A stretch of 64,000 nucleotides of DNA from Cercis canadensis (taxonomy: Eukaryota; Streptophyta; Magnoliopsida; Fabales; Fabaceae): NCBI GenBank assembly GCA_003255065.1, contig QAOA01004016.1, forward strand, positions 468,098-532,097, in the 5' to 3' direction. Of the stretch, positions 1-11,713 are shown one piece after another (the stretch's first letter is position 1; each line of letters opens with the position of its first letter). The notes beneath the pieces are model-generated. The model searched no databases. It was not told the origin of the DNA and saw only the letters and a program-made list of their open reading frames with translations. A program made the position numbers and the translations under genes.

Positions 1-106
1 GCCTGGGAATTGGCACGAAAATTTAAAACTAGGATTCAAGCCTAGGAATTGGAAAAATTTTAAAACTAGGATTCGAGCCTGAGAATTGGCAAGGAATTTA
101 AAAACC
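1..106 (-). repeat. End of 39-bp minisatellite, Ogre-F left 3' region
   Basis: About two and a half units of a repeat containing ATTCGAGCCTGGGAATTGGC separated by AATTTAAAA. The same repeat forms the larger array at 8728-9180, so this is the end of an equivalent array that begins outside the window. It belongs to the 3' untranslated part of a minus-strand Ogre-like retrotransposon. Confidence 0.85.
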
Positions 107-2080
107 ATGATGCATGATATGCAAGAAAATGATGTGAATGACAAATGCTTAAAATGACACTGAAATGGCGGGTCAAGGCCTAAAAAATGTTGTGGAAAGT
201 TAAACGATGTGTTTAAGTGCAAAAATGCGAAGGAATTTAATGGTGGATCGGATCCCATGTTCAAATTAAGGACATTGAACCTAAAAAATGCAAGTTGCTC
301 AGTCAATGAAAAATTTGCTCAATCAAATTTTTCCCCAGTTTGGGTCAAGTCCAGAGGACTACTTCCTGCATGGATTTTCATCAATGTTAATCCTTTGCAA
401 AGATCATGGTATTGCTTTAAGCCAATTCTTCAATTCTTAATGCTTGACATGTCACTCAATAAGAACTAGTCTTATTTTATTTAACAAAAAATTAATGAAA
501 TGAGTTTTGCATCCAAGAAAAGACATAATTGTGAAGAAATGATTAAGATGAGACAAGGCTTATGTCCCTTTGATTTATGCAAACAAACTTGGCAAGAATA
601 AAATTATGCAAGAAATGAATTTTGGGTAACCAAAATTTGCCCTAGTGTTAGGCATTCGAGAGAATCACAGAGGCAAAAACTAAGACATAAAGTCCTTATT
701 TCAATGTTTATGACTGCTTGCAAATTTGAAAAATGAAAAATTTGCCCCAGTGTGAGAATTCTAAGATATTCCTTTTAAGGGTTGCAATTGACACAAACGA
801 GATTTTTCTTTGAGTCAAACTTGACCCCAATTTATGATTCAAGCAAACTAATCCTCAAGGAGGTCTTTTAAAAGCTTGTAATAAGGTATTAAGATGAAAA
901 TTTTTTCTTTTGTTTGGCATGAAAGGATAAAGGCTCAAAATTTGATTTCTTCCCTTATCTTATTTATCCATTTTTCTTCAATGCCAAACTCTAATAGACT
1001 TTTATGCCAACATTCATTTACCAAGACGATGCTCAAGGGTTGTAATGAGGTTTTATAGATGTAAAATATGACTAATCAAAGAAAGGATATAAAGGCCCAA
1101 ACATTTAATGTTGGGACAACAATGAGAATCTTGCTTTTCACAACTTGTGGTCTTCTAATTTCCATTTTTATCACATGGATTGCCCTTCTTACCCCTTAAC
1201 CATTTGGAGGGAATATTTCTGTTTATTCCCTTTTTTATATATATATATATTTGTCTTTTTTTTTTTTGAAAAGGGTTTTCTTCCCTCTCTAAGAGTTCTT
1301 TTGGAGAGTTTTACTCTCTTTTGCATTTCCTTTGCATTTTCACTTTTTTTTTATCTGGGGAAGTCCATGGAGATTTCAAAGACGTCTTTTGCAAGTTGAT
1401 TCTCATTGTACTTTAGGTATGATTCTCATTAGGTATGAAGAAGAAAAAAAAAAATTAAAGCTCAAAGTGATTTGACAAGGGATATGATGTGTTTGGGTAA
1501 AAGGAAGAAAATCATCCTTCTTGACATTTGAATGTTGTCATGAAAGCTTATTAGAGTTTTACCTTTCCCAATGGAGTTCATGAATCAGGGTATTAAGAAA
1601 TGATCTACTTCTTCAAATTTAAAGGGGTAACCAAGGACACTCCTCAATATTTGGGAGAACAAAGAATGCCTCTTATTATTGGAAAAATTTGTCTATGGAG
1701 CTCAAAATTTGCTTGAAAACTATTTTTTTTATGGGGTCTTGAATTTGCATAACTCTCAAATTTATCATCTTTGTGTCAATCACAATTTCTCAAAAGGGAG
1801 ATTCATTGATTTTTTTTTTTGTTTTTCTTGAATTATTTCAAAAGAACAAGAGCAAGAATAATGAAGGCAATAAAGGAAAACGCATCATCATCTCATTAAT
1901 TAAAACAAAATAACATAAGGTTCAAAAATTGAGGAAACTCTATTAGCCTTAGATTTCGGCTAAAAATATAAAGTTGACAACACAAACATTGAACATCAAA
2001 AGAAATGACTTAAAGCAACATAAGAGCAAGTTCGATTAACATCCTTCCTGAATCACTATTTAACCTCCACTGAGATCTTT
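107..2080 (-). other. Ogre-F left copy, 3' noncoding region
   Basis: No supported gene. Positions 107-1130 align by eye with 9181-10030, the 3' region of the right-hand copy, apart from indels. The phrase TTTGCCCCAGT recurs (near 340 and 745), as it does in the Ogre-D 3' region. From about 1130 to 2080 the sequence is T-rich and then runs directly into the gag C-terminus. Protease, reverse transcriptase, RNase H and integrase, which should lie here, are absent. I infer an internal deletion or a gag-only derivative. Confidence 0.7.
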
Positions 2081-3853
2081 TCAACCTTGAGCCCTATGAT
2101 TTGGCAATGGGTTTGTAGCTACATTGGCCACAACCACAATTTCCTCAACTTTGATCATCCTTTGCTTGATTAAGTACATCACGTTACTCTTAAAAGTAGG
2201 ACAATCCTCAATTGAATGCCTAATGGCTCTCTTATGATATTCACACCTGAGGTTTAGACTGTACCAATGAGGAAAAGGAGATTGGAGGGGAGTCGTAGGA
2301 CGAGGGGCTAACACATGAGCATTACATAGTTGTTTGAATAACTCAACTTTGGTTATGGGAAGATTGGGAAAGGGTTCTTGATTTCTAAGAGGCCTTGGTT
2401 GACCACAATCGGGCTTGTAAAAGCTGCTCGTGGAGTAGGATATCCTTGAGCCGGGGTTTGATAAAAAGGATAGGCTTGTAGAGGATTTTGTGGGTGTTAT
2501 GAAAATGATAGTGTGATTGCATTGACCTGGTAGGAAGGAGGGTAAGTGGACATTGGAGAGTAATATGGACCTCGTGGGTGAAGATATGGTAATGCCCCTG
2601 GTGCCTAGACCCAATTCACCTCACATTCTTTTTTCTTTTGAAAACCTCCTTTCTTCTGGCTAGAGCCATTTCCCTCAGAATGAGCCACTTGCAGCTTCCC
2701 TTCTTTGATCCATAATTTGATCCTCTCTCCAGTCTTAATCAAATCAGCAAAATCATTAGAAAAGTTCCTAATCATTATCCATAATATGGTGACTCTAGGG
2801 CATTGATAAAATAAGTGCCCATTTCAGCTTCATTTAATGGCGGCTGAACTTGAGCAGCTAACACTCGTCATTTCTGAGCATATTCTTTGAAGGTCTCTCT
2901 AGCCCTTTTTCTGCATACTCCTTAGTTGCTCTCTAGTAGGTGCATTATCCCTATTGAACTTGTATTGCGTCATAAAATTTTTAGCTAATGCCTTCCAACT
3001 CTGGGTCTTGGACTTATCCAATTAGAGATACCAATATAAAGCAGGCCTTTGCAAACTTTCAGAGAATAAATGGACAAGGAATTTCTTATCTCTAGACCAT
3101 ACAGACATCTTGGTGCAGTAAGCTAGCAAATGGAGATAAGGGTCAAAAGTCTCATCATACTTTGCTAAATTAGGCATCTTAAAGTCCTTTGGGATAATGA
3201 CATCCACAGCAAGACATAACTGCTCTAAATCGACGGACCCATATGACCCCACACCTTGCATGGAACGCAGTTGTTCCTCTAAAGAATATTGTCTCTTCTC
3301 CATAAGCTCAACTTTCATCTCCTCTTTTTTCTATTCCTCTTTCTCCTTCCCCAAGGGGATTGCCATTGGGGGTTCTTGAGGGTTCAAGTGGGAAGTGTAA
3401 TGGGTGATAGGATGTGTGTATGTGTAAACACCACCTTGATTCTCATTTGGATTAAATGAAGTCCCCATTGAAGGTTCAATCGAGGTAAACAAAGATGGTT
3501 AGGGTAAAGTGCATGAGATGTTTGATTGTTGTATAATAGGAGGAAAAACTTGGTTTGGAGCCAATCCAGGGATATAAGGGGGTAGAGTAGTTGAGGGCAT
3601 CATCAAATGCGGAGGGATTCCTCAAATAGGGTCACCCGCGGAAGTTGAAGAAATTGTGAGGTTCGAAGGCAATGCCAAAAGAGGAGTCACTTGGGAAATT
3701 GGAGAATTTGTAGCATTACTCGGACCTTTAGACACTCCTTTTAGCTTCAAACTTTCATTAAATGCTTGTAGCAATTGACTTAGTTAAGCTTTCACCTCTG
3801 CCATTTCAACCCTCAAGTCCTTATCTTGTTCTAAATTCTCAGGTTCTATGATT
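2081..3853 (-). pseudogene. gag: Decayed gag polyprotein of Ogre-F
   Basis: Gag is the structural protein that packages retrotransposon RNA. Read on the minus strand from about 3853, the pieces follow the same order as gag of Ogre-D: a Pro-rich N-terminal part with an NPNENQGG-like stretch (3400-3850), the capsid start at 3318-3022 (FKMPNLAKYDETFDPYLHL), a capsid middle at 3021-2700 with several stops, and a C-terminal part at 2380-2081 with the knuckle-like CEYH-x4-RHSIEDC motif. Stops and frame changes break it into at least four pieces, so it cannot make a full protein. There is no protease or pol downstream. The start is uncertain. Confidence 0.75.
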
Positions 3854-4921
3854 GCCACTGTTCTCGACCTGAGTACAATTGACCTCTTAATGGAATACTT
3901 TTGATTGAGCTTATTTTTCTTAGAGCTAGCTATGTTCAAAACTTTTTAATGAGAACTGCAAAGAATGAATGGAAAAAATGAGTTTTATGGAATGGACAAA
4001 ATATGACTTCTGCCTTATTAGCAAGTGAATAAACTATGAATTTTTTTACTTCAAAAATGATGCTGATCAGTTGAAATGATGCGCAAATGCATACAACTTA
4101 CTTTGAAAAAACAATGAAAAAAAACAGTAAGGTTTCTACCTCTTCTTGCTTATTTGGAAAATGAAAGGATAAAAATGTAAATGAACAAATGAAAAATGGA
4201 CACTTGGTTTATTTGAAAAAGAAGTGAGGCATCACACCTCTTATTTTAATGCAGGAAAACAATTAGCGAAATAACGAAAAGAAATGCTTCCTCGATGTCT
4301 TATGAATGAACTAGTCTTAGGCTTAGGATTGCTAGCCTAGTAGTCAAGGTCTACCTTATAAAGGCGGGCATCTATAGTCAAATTACGTGCATGGTTTAGT
4401 GATGAGTGCTAATATCTTGAAAGTCTAAGGTACTATAGATTGCCCCCACCACAATGATGGATATCACACCCTACTAACCTGGTTCACAAAGGGATAACTC
4501 ATTTGCTTACCCAAGTAAGCAAGATGATCCACAATCTTAGCGGAAGCTTTCGTGTAAACCATTGAAGGATAAACCTCCTGGTAATAATACTAGGCTCCCT
4601 TCTAATCCTAGGTTTAAAATGACCTGGGTACGAAGCCAATGAGTAGTGTGCAGGGTTACAATGTTAGTGCATAGTGTGTGGGAGAAGCATACAAACCTCA
4701 TCCTACATCTAGCATAAACTACCCAATTACAAGGAAATACAAGAAATATGCGACAGTAATAAGCTATTTACGAATGCAAAAAATAAGCAAATAACATAAT
4801 CGAAAGCATAACTAATCAGCAAAGAAGAAACAACAAAATAAAAGCAAATTTAGGGGTAAAGAAAATACACAATGCCATATTAAGTTCGCACAACTGATTT
4901 TCTGGGCTTGACTCTATAACT
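3854..4921 (-). other. Leader of Ogre-F between PBS and gag
   Basis: Noncoding. Positions 4250-4920 align by eye with the leader of Ogre-D at 44870-45500 (shared phrases such as GGATAAACCTCC and ACCTGGTTCACAA). ORF1, which follows the leader in Ogre-D, is missing: the leader runs into gag after about 400 bases of A-rich sequence. This absence is part of the case that Ogre-F is a non-autonomous derivative. Confidence 0.65.
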
Positions 4922-4942
4922 TTCTCCAACGGAGTCACCAAA
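4922..4942 (-). promoter_or_regulatory. Primer binding site of Ogre-F (tRNA-Arg type)
   Basis: On the minus strand TTGGTGACTCCGTTGGAG lies directly after the end of the LTR. It resembles the complement of the 3' end of plant tRNA-Arg (TGGCGACTCCGCTGGGA), with about four differences. Ogre elements are known to prime from tRNA-Arg. The tRNA match is from memory. Confidence 0.65.
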
Positions 4943-4943
4943 C

Positions 4944-7900
4944 TGTCATAACATACCCGAAGGTCGCTACGACGCAGATGACGGACTTTAAAGAAAAAGA
5001 CTAGATTTTGAAAGAAAACTTGGAGTCGCCACCAATTGTATTAGGAAAATAGGGAACAATTGGAAAAATATTTTTTTAATAATAATAAAAAACAACGGTC
5101 TGCAAACCAGAGAGGGTTTGGGAGTCTGTTTATGCGTGGGGAAGGTGTTAGGCATCCTACAGCATCTGTCTAGAGACAGTTACCCTAAATTAGTTGTGCG
5201 AACAAAATATGACAAAAAATGTATATTTTATTTACCCCAGACTAATGAATTGTTACAAGAATATCTGATAAAAATAAAAACAAATAAATTAAACGTGCAA
5301 TGCATGAATTTTTTTCCGAGACCTAAATCCTTTCACCCCTTCATCGCATGAAGTGACAGTCCAGGGTTGCGCTACCTTCACCTAGATCGGATAGATAAAA
5401 GTATCTCATATAGGACTGACTCGCTCTATCTTCCTATGATAAGTGAATGGGCATAGGGATACTACGCGGCACAAGTGTTATTTTTTATATGCAGTACAAA
5501 TGCATGATTTTAAATATTACAACACTTGTCTCAAAATCTAGGTATTGAGAAATTTTAATTTACATAAAAAAATATAAAAAAAAGAGATAAATAAAACAAA
5601 ATTCTTGCTCCAAGCTTGCGGCTAGGTATCTTCCAGTTGAGCCTTCTGATATGCTCATACTCATAATTACTATGAGTTGTATCCGATGATGCTCCTGAAT
5701 ACACCAAAACATAGGTTAGACAAGACTTAAAAGAAATCTGTCTAAGTGACCTACACATTTAATCTCCACATGCCTCAAAAGGAATGACACAAAATTAACC
5801 AAAAATGCACAAACAAACCCTAAACAACCCTCAAAATAGAAAAAATAATTCATCACACCTAAGAATGGCAGCTAAACACATAGGAAAAAAATACCAAGAA
5901 ATGAGGCATAATACACCAGCATAGCCAACAAACATGCCCAAAACCATCATCCTTATCAAGACACAAAATCGAGAGAAGTTCAAAGAATTCACATATTCAT
6001 TAGTCATTTTAAACAGCTATGCTCGAACCGAAACTGAGAGTGAACTAGACATGCAAAAAATCTGAAAATTCTACACATTGAAAACATGCATCTTATGGTT
6101 CTAAAAAGACAAGAACCATGCAATTCGGAGCTGTACAACTTCAAAAAGAAATAAAAGACCGAACACTGCCAGAGATAGGGCATCAGTGTCAGTGCAACAT
6201 TGAGTAGCTATGTTCAAACAAAAAATGGTGGTAAACTAGACATGCAAAAAATCTGAAAATTGTATACATTAAAACCACACATCTTACGATTCTAATGAGA
6301 CCAACATCACTTGATTTGGAGCCCTGAAGCTCTGTCTAAAAAAATAAAACCAAAAGCTGCTTGTACTCACTGACAGACCTGAAAATGAAGACATCCAAGT
6401 GACTTTGCCAAAGACCTAAAACCTTAGCAGCATAAAGACTAGCTAGAAAGCACCAAGGTAGCAACCATATGATATGATATAACCAAAAATAAGGCAAAGA
6501 TTCCAATCAGATGCCATGAAAACAAGGTATAATCACAAATTGGCATGTCCTAGTAAACAACAAGAGTTTCATGATTGGTACTTCAAATGCATATAAACTC
6601 ACCATGATAGGTCCAGACACATAACTTCAAAGAGTATAAACTTAATCAAAGGCACAATCATATAGCAAAAATTTTGATGTCACACAACTCATGATCACTA
6701 GGACAACATTCAACCATATTAACAATTAAACATGAAAGAGACTACCACGATTAGAAACAGTGACAGCTTCAGCAAATTGAAATCTTATGAGAACAACCCA
6801 ACCCAAATTCAAAGTCTATGATAGCGCATCCATAAGACCTGATACTCATGCATAAAATTCAAAATGTTAGAGACATTTACACTGAGACATCTATAACAAA
6901 AAATTTCATGTATTTTCAGCTCCAACCATGACAAACTTAAACAAACTTAGCCCACCTAGCTAGAATACACATCATGCAGCAGAATATATCAAGGATTTTG
7001 TAAGAGTAATAACCAATCTCAAACAACTCAATAATGGAAACAAAATTACAATTAAGAGTGGCAAAAATGTTGTTCATAATAAAGCAAACAAGAGGCACAA
7101 TTGTTGCTCATTGGCTTTTAAAAAAAAAAAACTTAATTAGTTATCAAGGGATGCATCATTTAAACCAATCTCTCTTTTACAATCAATCTTAAAATTCAGA
7201 TATTGCCAATAAAACTAACAATCCAAAAATAAAAATAGTACCACTCTCAGCAGGATTTTTGGTCAACCTTCATCAATACATAATGCTTAGGCATCAATTT
7301 AAAATGATGAAGACATGAGACTACCCACAATAGAACTTCCATTTCTTAATACTTGATAAACCATGGCAGAAAACTCACAGTCAACCTCACAGCCATCAAT
7401 AACCGAAGCAAAAATAAAAATAAAAATGAAAATCAAGCTACCACCAATTAAACATATATAGACAGTAAATCAACTTCAAACATCTTTAAATATTCAAAAA
7501 TATGAACGAAACACCTCCATTCATTTTCCAGCACTTCCATTTTAGAATTATCAACAAGCTAATCACAAAAACCACATATCATTAATTCATATAATGAGAT
7601 ATATAGCTTTCTAGTACTTTAGCACCCAAAATTGAAGAGAAAACAAAAGAATTAGAAGCAAACAAATTGAAGGAGCTTTGAAGATCAAACTTAGAATGGA
7701 TTTTCATTGATTACTCACAATTGGGATCCTTGTTTTGCTGCTGGTTCTGGTTCCTTTTCTCTTGTATACGGTTTCTGCTCTTCTTTGCTGAATAAATTCT
7801 TTCTCTTCTCTTCTCCTCTCTTACCTTTGGTTTCTGCTATCCTTTCTTCTCTTCGGTTTATGCTCCCTCTCAAAGAAACCATTTCTGCCCCTTTTGCTCT

Positions 7901-8443
7901 TTTCTGAATTTTTTTTCCCTTTGGTTTCTGCTCTCTTTTCTTCTCTTCGGTTTATGCTCCCTCTCAAAGAAACCGTTTCTGCCCCCTTTTACTTTTTTCT
8001 GAATCATTTTCCCTTCTTTTCTTATGTGTACAACCCCTTCCCCTCTTAAGATATTTTTCTTGCCCATTTCCTCATTTGCCCTCCAACTGCTGCATACTCT
8101 TTTTTCTCTTTTTCTATTTGCTTTTATTTACCTAGTTGCTTAGTTATTCAATTAAAAAGAGGATAAATCAAGCTTGGACCAATGGGGAGAGAAGGAAATC
8201 TATTTCTTGCTCTCCTATTGGCCCCTTTAGATACAATGATGCAACAAATAATTAACAAAACTTGTTTATATATATTTTTTCTATTATTTACAAAAATTAA
8301 ATTAAAAAAAAGAAAAGATGGGCCAAATAAGCTTAAAATAGAAAATGGGCTAAGTTGACAATGGATTGAGCTTAGGGTTTTTTTAATCACAAAAACCCAA
8401 TCAATAAAAAAAAATACTAATTAGCCATTGAGAATTTATTTCC

Positions 8444-8492
<49 letters not shown>

Positions 8493-8530
8493 AACCATAA
8501 GAAAAATCTAGACAAAATAGGGTTTCTACA
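4944..8530 (-). mobile_element. Ogre-F LTR, 3587 bp, shared by two internal regions
   Basis: On the minus strand it begins TGTAGAAACC and ends TGACA, the ends expected of this family. It is similar along its length to the Ogre-D LTRs (26125 and 45533) and the Ogre-E solo LTR (55664). The left side abuts a PBS and leader. The right side abuts a polypurine tract and 3' region. It therefore acts as the 5' LTR of one copy and the 3' LTR of another. It contains about two units of a ~193-bp internal repeat (6096-6340) and a TA microsatellite near its right end. Small open frames in it are not conserved in the other copies and are not called. Confidence 0.9.
8449..8490. repeat. (TA)n microsatellite in the Ogre-F LTR
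   Basis: About 40 bases of uninterrupted TA. Ogre-E has an AT tract at the corresponding end of its LTR, so the tract is a property of the family and not of this site. Confidence 0.95.
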
Positions 8531-8550
8531 GTTTGCCCCTCTTTACATGT
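8531..8550 (-). promoter_or_regulatory. Polypurine tract of the right Ogre-F copy
   Basis: The minus strand reads TGTAAAGAGGGGCAAAC directly before the LTR start TGTAGAAACC. This is the plus-strand primer site for reverse transcription. The same AAAGAGGGGCAA lies next to the Ogre-D 3' LTR. Confidence 0.75.
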
Positions 8551-8727
8551 TTGCTATTTGAAGGACGTGAGAAACGAATGCTTTCAAGTCCTCACGTAAG
8601 AAACATATAAAGATAGTAGACAAGTATTTTGTTTCAAATAGAGGAAAAGAAAAGTGTTATCAATCGAGGTGACTCATTATGTGAAAGATAAATAAATCCA
8701 CAAAGACCAAGATTCAATTTGAAAGAC

Positions 8728-9180
8728 CAGAATTTGAGCCTAGCAATGGATAAAGAAATTTATAACTAGAATTCGTGCTTGGGAATTGAAGAGAAATTTA
8801 GAATCAGGATTTCAGCCTGGAAACTAGCTAGAAATTTAAAACTAGGATTTGAGCCTGGGAATTGGCACAAAAATTTAAAACCAGGATTCGAGCCTGGGAA
8901 TTGGCATGAAATTTAAAACTAAGATTCGAGCCTGGGAACTAGCAAGAAATTTAAAATCAAGATTCAAGCCTGAAAATTGACACAAAAATTTAAAATTAGG
9001 ATTCGAGCCTGGGAATTGGCACGAAAATTTAAAACCAGGATTCGAGCTTGGGAATTGGCAAAAATTTTAAAAGTAGAATTCGAAACTGGAAATTGGCAAA
9101 AACTTTAGAACTAGGATTCAAGACTGAGATTTGCAAGAAATTTAAAACCAGGATTCGAGCCTGAGAATTGGTATGGAATT
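8728..9180 (-). repeat. Minisatellite, about 12 units of ~39 bp, Ogre-F right 3' region
   Basis: Each unit carries a core close to CCAGGATTCGAGCCTGG, then GAATTGGCA and AATTTAAAA. The core can fold into a 5-bp stem with a 7-base loop. Few units keep the stem perfectly; most have one mismatch. It occupies the same place, between the polypurine tract and the rest of the 3' region, as the array of Ogre-D, but the unit sequence differs. Confidence 0.9.
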
Positions 9181-10030
9181 TAAAAACCAAAATGCATGAT
9201 ATGCAAGAAAATGATGTGAATGACGAATGATTAAAATGACACTGAAATGGCGAGTCAAGGCCCAAAAAATGTTGTGGAAAGTTAAACGATGTGTTAAAGC
9301 GCAAGAACCAGTCTTATTTTATTTAACAAAAAATTAATGAAATGAGTTTTGCATCCAAGAAATGACATAATTGTGAAGAAATGATTAAAATGAGACAAGC
9401 TTATGCCCCTTTCATTTATGAAAATAAACTTGGCAAGAATAAAATTATGCAAGAAATGAATTTTGGGTAACCAAAATTTGCCCTAGTGTTAGGCATTGGA
9501 GAGGATCATAGAGCAAAAACTAAGACATAAAGCCCTTATTTCAATGCTTATGACTACTTGCAAATTTGAAGAATGAAAAATTTGCCCCAGTGTGAGAATT
9601 CTAAGATATTCCTTTTAAGGGTTGCAATTGACACAAACGAGATTTTTCTTTGAGTTAGGCTTGACCTCAATTAATTTTTTATTTTTTATTTTTTTTGAAA
9701 ACCAAAATTTTTCATTAAAAATTTTGCCCCAGTTTATGTTTCAAGCAAACTAATCCTCAAGGAGGTCTTTTAAAGGCTTGTAATGAGGTCTTAAGATGAA
9801 AAGTTTTTCTTTTGTTTGGAATGAAAGTATAAAGGCTCAAAATTTGATTTCTTCCCTTACATTATTTCTCCATTTTTCTTCAATGCCCAACTCTAATAGA
9901 CTTTTATGCCAATATTCATTTACCAAGAGGATGCTCAAGGGTTGTAATGAGGTTTTATAGATGTAAGATATGACTAATGAAAGAAAGGATATAAAGGCCT
10001 AAACATTTAATGTTGGGACAACAATGAAAG
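9181..10030 (-). other. Ogre-F right copy, 3' noncoding region, truncated
   Basis: Homologous to 107-1130 but about 240 bases present at 225-465 are absent near 9303, and about 60 bases near 9665-9730 are extra here. The homology ends near 10030, where Copia sequence starts. No gene is seen. Confidence 0.75.
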
Positions 10031-11690
10031 AAAAGATATGACTTTGTTTCTTCTTGCCTAGCCATGATCCAAGCCTCATCTTTCAAAGCTTCACTTATAT
10101 TTGAAGGCTCAGCAAAGGAGAGATAAGCTAAATTAACATGTTTGTCTCGAAGAGAAGCTCTAGTTGTTATTCCTTTATGCAGATCACCAATAAATTTTTC
10201 AATTGGATGATTCCTTGAAGTTCTGGTTTCTCTTGGAAGTGACTCTCTTACATTTTGTTGTGGGGCTTCTTCCTGGACAAATTCTGGTTGATTTGGTTCT
10301 AATGGAACTTCATCAGGTATAGTAGGTTCTGGAACTTACTCTCTACTGCATTCAATTATGTTAGGTAGTTGAGATTTTCCTGCAAATTTTTTGGTTCTTT
10401 AAGAGCATTTGTGCTCAAGAGAGGGTTAGTCTCATCAAAGACAACATGAACAGATTCTTCAACAATCAAAGTTCTTTTGTTGAAAACTCTATATGCCTTA
10501 CTAGTTAAAGAATATTCCAGAAAAATACATTCATCAAATTTTGAATCAAACTTTCCTAGATGATCTTTCCATTATTTAGAACAAAACATTTACATCCAAA
10601 TGCATGAAAATAGCTGAAATTGGGTTTCCTTTCCATAGCTCATAAGGAGTCTTCTTCAAAATTGGTCTAATTAAACATATGTTCAAGATATAGCATGATG
10701 TATTTACAGCTTCAGCCTAGAAATACTTTGGCAAATCATTTTCACAAAGCATAGTTCTGCACATCTCAACTAGTGTCCCATTTTTCCTCTCAACAACACC
10801 ATTCTGTTGTGGTGTTCTAGGACAGGAAAAATTGTGGTGGATTCCTGAATTTTCACAAAAGCTTTTGAAAACTTGTTTTCAAACTCACCACCATGATCAC
10901 TCATAATTGAAGATATTGCAAAACCCTTTTCATTTTGAACCTTTGCTGAATTTTTCAAACATAGAAAAGGTATCATCTTTATGAGCTAGGAAGAACATCC
11001 AAGTAAACCTAGAGTAATCATAAATAATTACCAAACCATATTTCTTTCCATTTAAGCTCAAAGTAGTTGCTAGTCCAAACAAATCCATATGAAGTAGTTG
11101 CAATAGCCTAGAGGTTGACAACACTTTCGTAGAACTGAAAGAGGACTTAATATGCTTTCCCTACTAACAAGCAGTACAAATTTTATCCTTTTCAAAAACT
11201 ATCTTAGGCAAACTTGAGACTAGTTCTTTCTTTGAAAGTTTGGCAATCAATTTTAAATTAGCATGGCCAAGTCTCCTATGCCACAGCCAGGAGCTACTAC
11301 TTTGAGAAGCAAAATAGGTTTCCTTTTTGAAATCCAAAGAATCTTTGGACATGACATAAAATTTGAGCTTCTTTGACCAACAAATAGAATATCATCAGAT
11401 TTCCTATCATGAATGATGCACTTAGATGCTTCAAAGATAATCCTATGACCTCTATCACACAATTGACTGATGCTTAACAAATTGTACATTAGGCCTTTCA
11501 CAAAGTACACATTTTCAATAAACAAGGAAGGGGATAGACTGATTTTACCTATACCTACTATTCTACCTTTGCTGTTATCACCAAAAGTTACTGCTCCCAA
11601 GTCCTCCATGTCAATGGAAACAAACTTCGAATGGTCTCCTGTCATGTGCCTAGAACAACCACTATCAAGATACTAGCAATCACTCTTGAC
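10031..11690 (-). pseudogene. pol: Copia pol remnant: protease, integrase, truncated before RT
   Basis: Order on the minus strand: a protease active site reading DSGCSRHMTG near 11640-11670; a GAG-pre-integrase segment WHRRLGHANLKL near 11260-11290, which supplies the zinc-binding histidines; CTAC near 11165, which supplies the cysteines; the integrase core with HMDLFG (first Asp, near 11070) and SDHGGEF (second Asp, near 10890); then the linker typical of Copia polyproteins, with KAYRVFNKRTL near 10470. The reading frame changes several times and stops are frequent. The similarity ends near 10030 at about the start of reverse transcriptase, so RT, RNase H and the 3' LTR are lost. Confidence 0.85.
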
Positions 11691-11713
11691 TTGATAACAT
11701 ATCTGCAAGTAGA

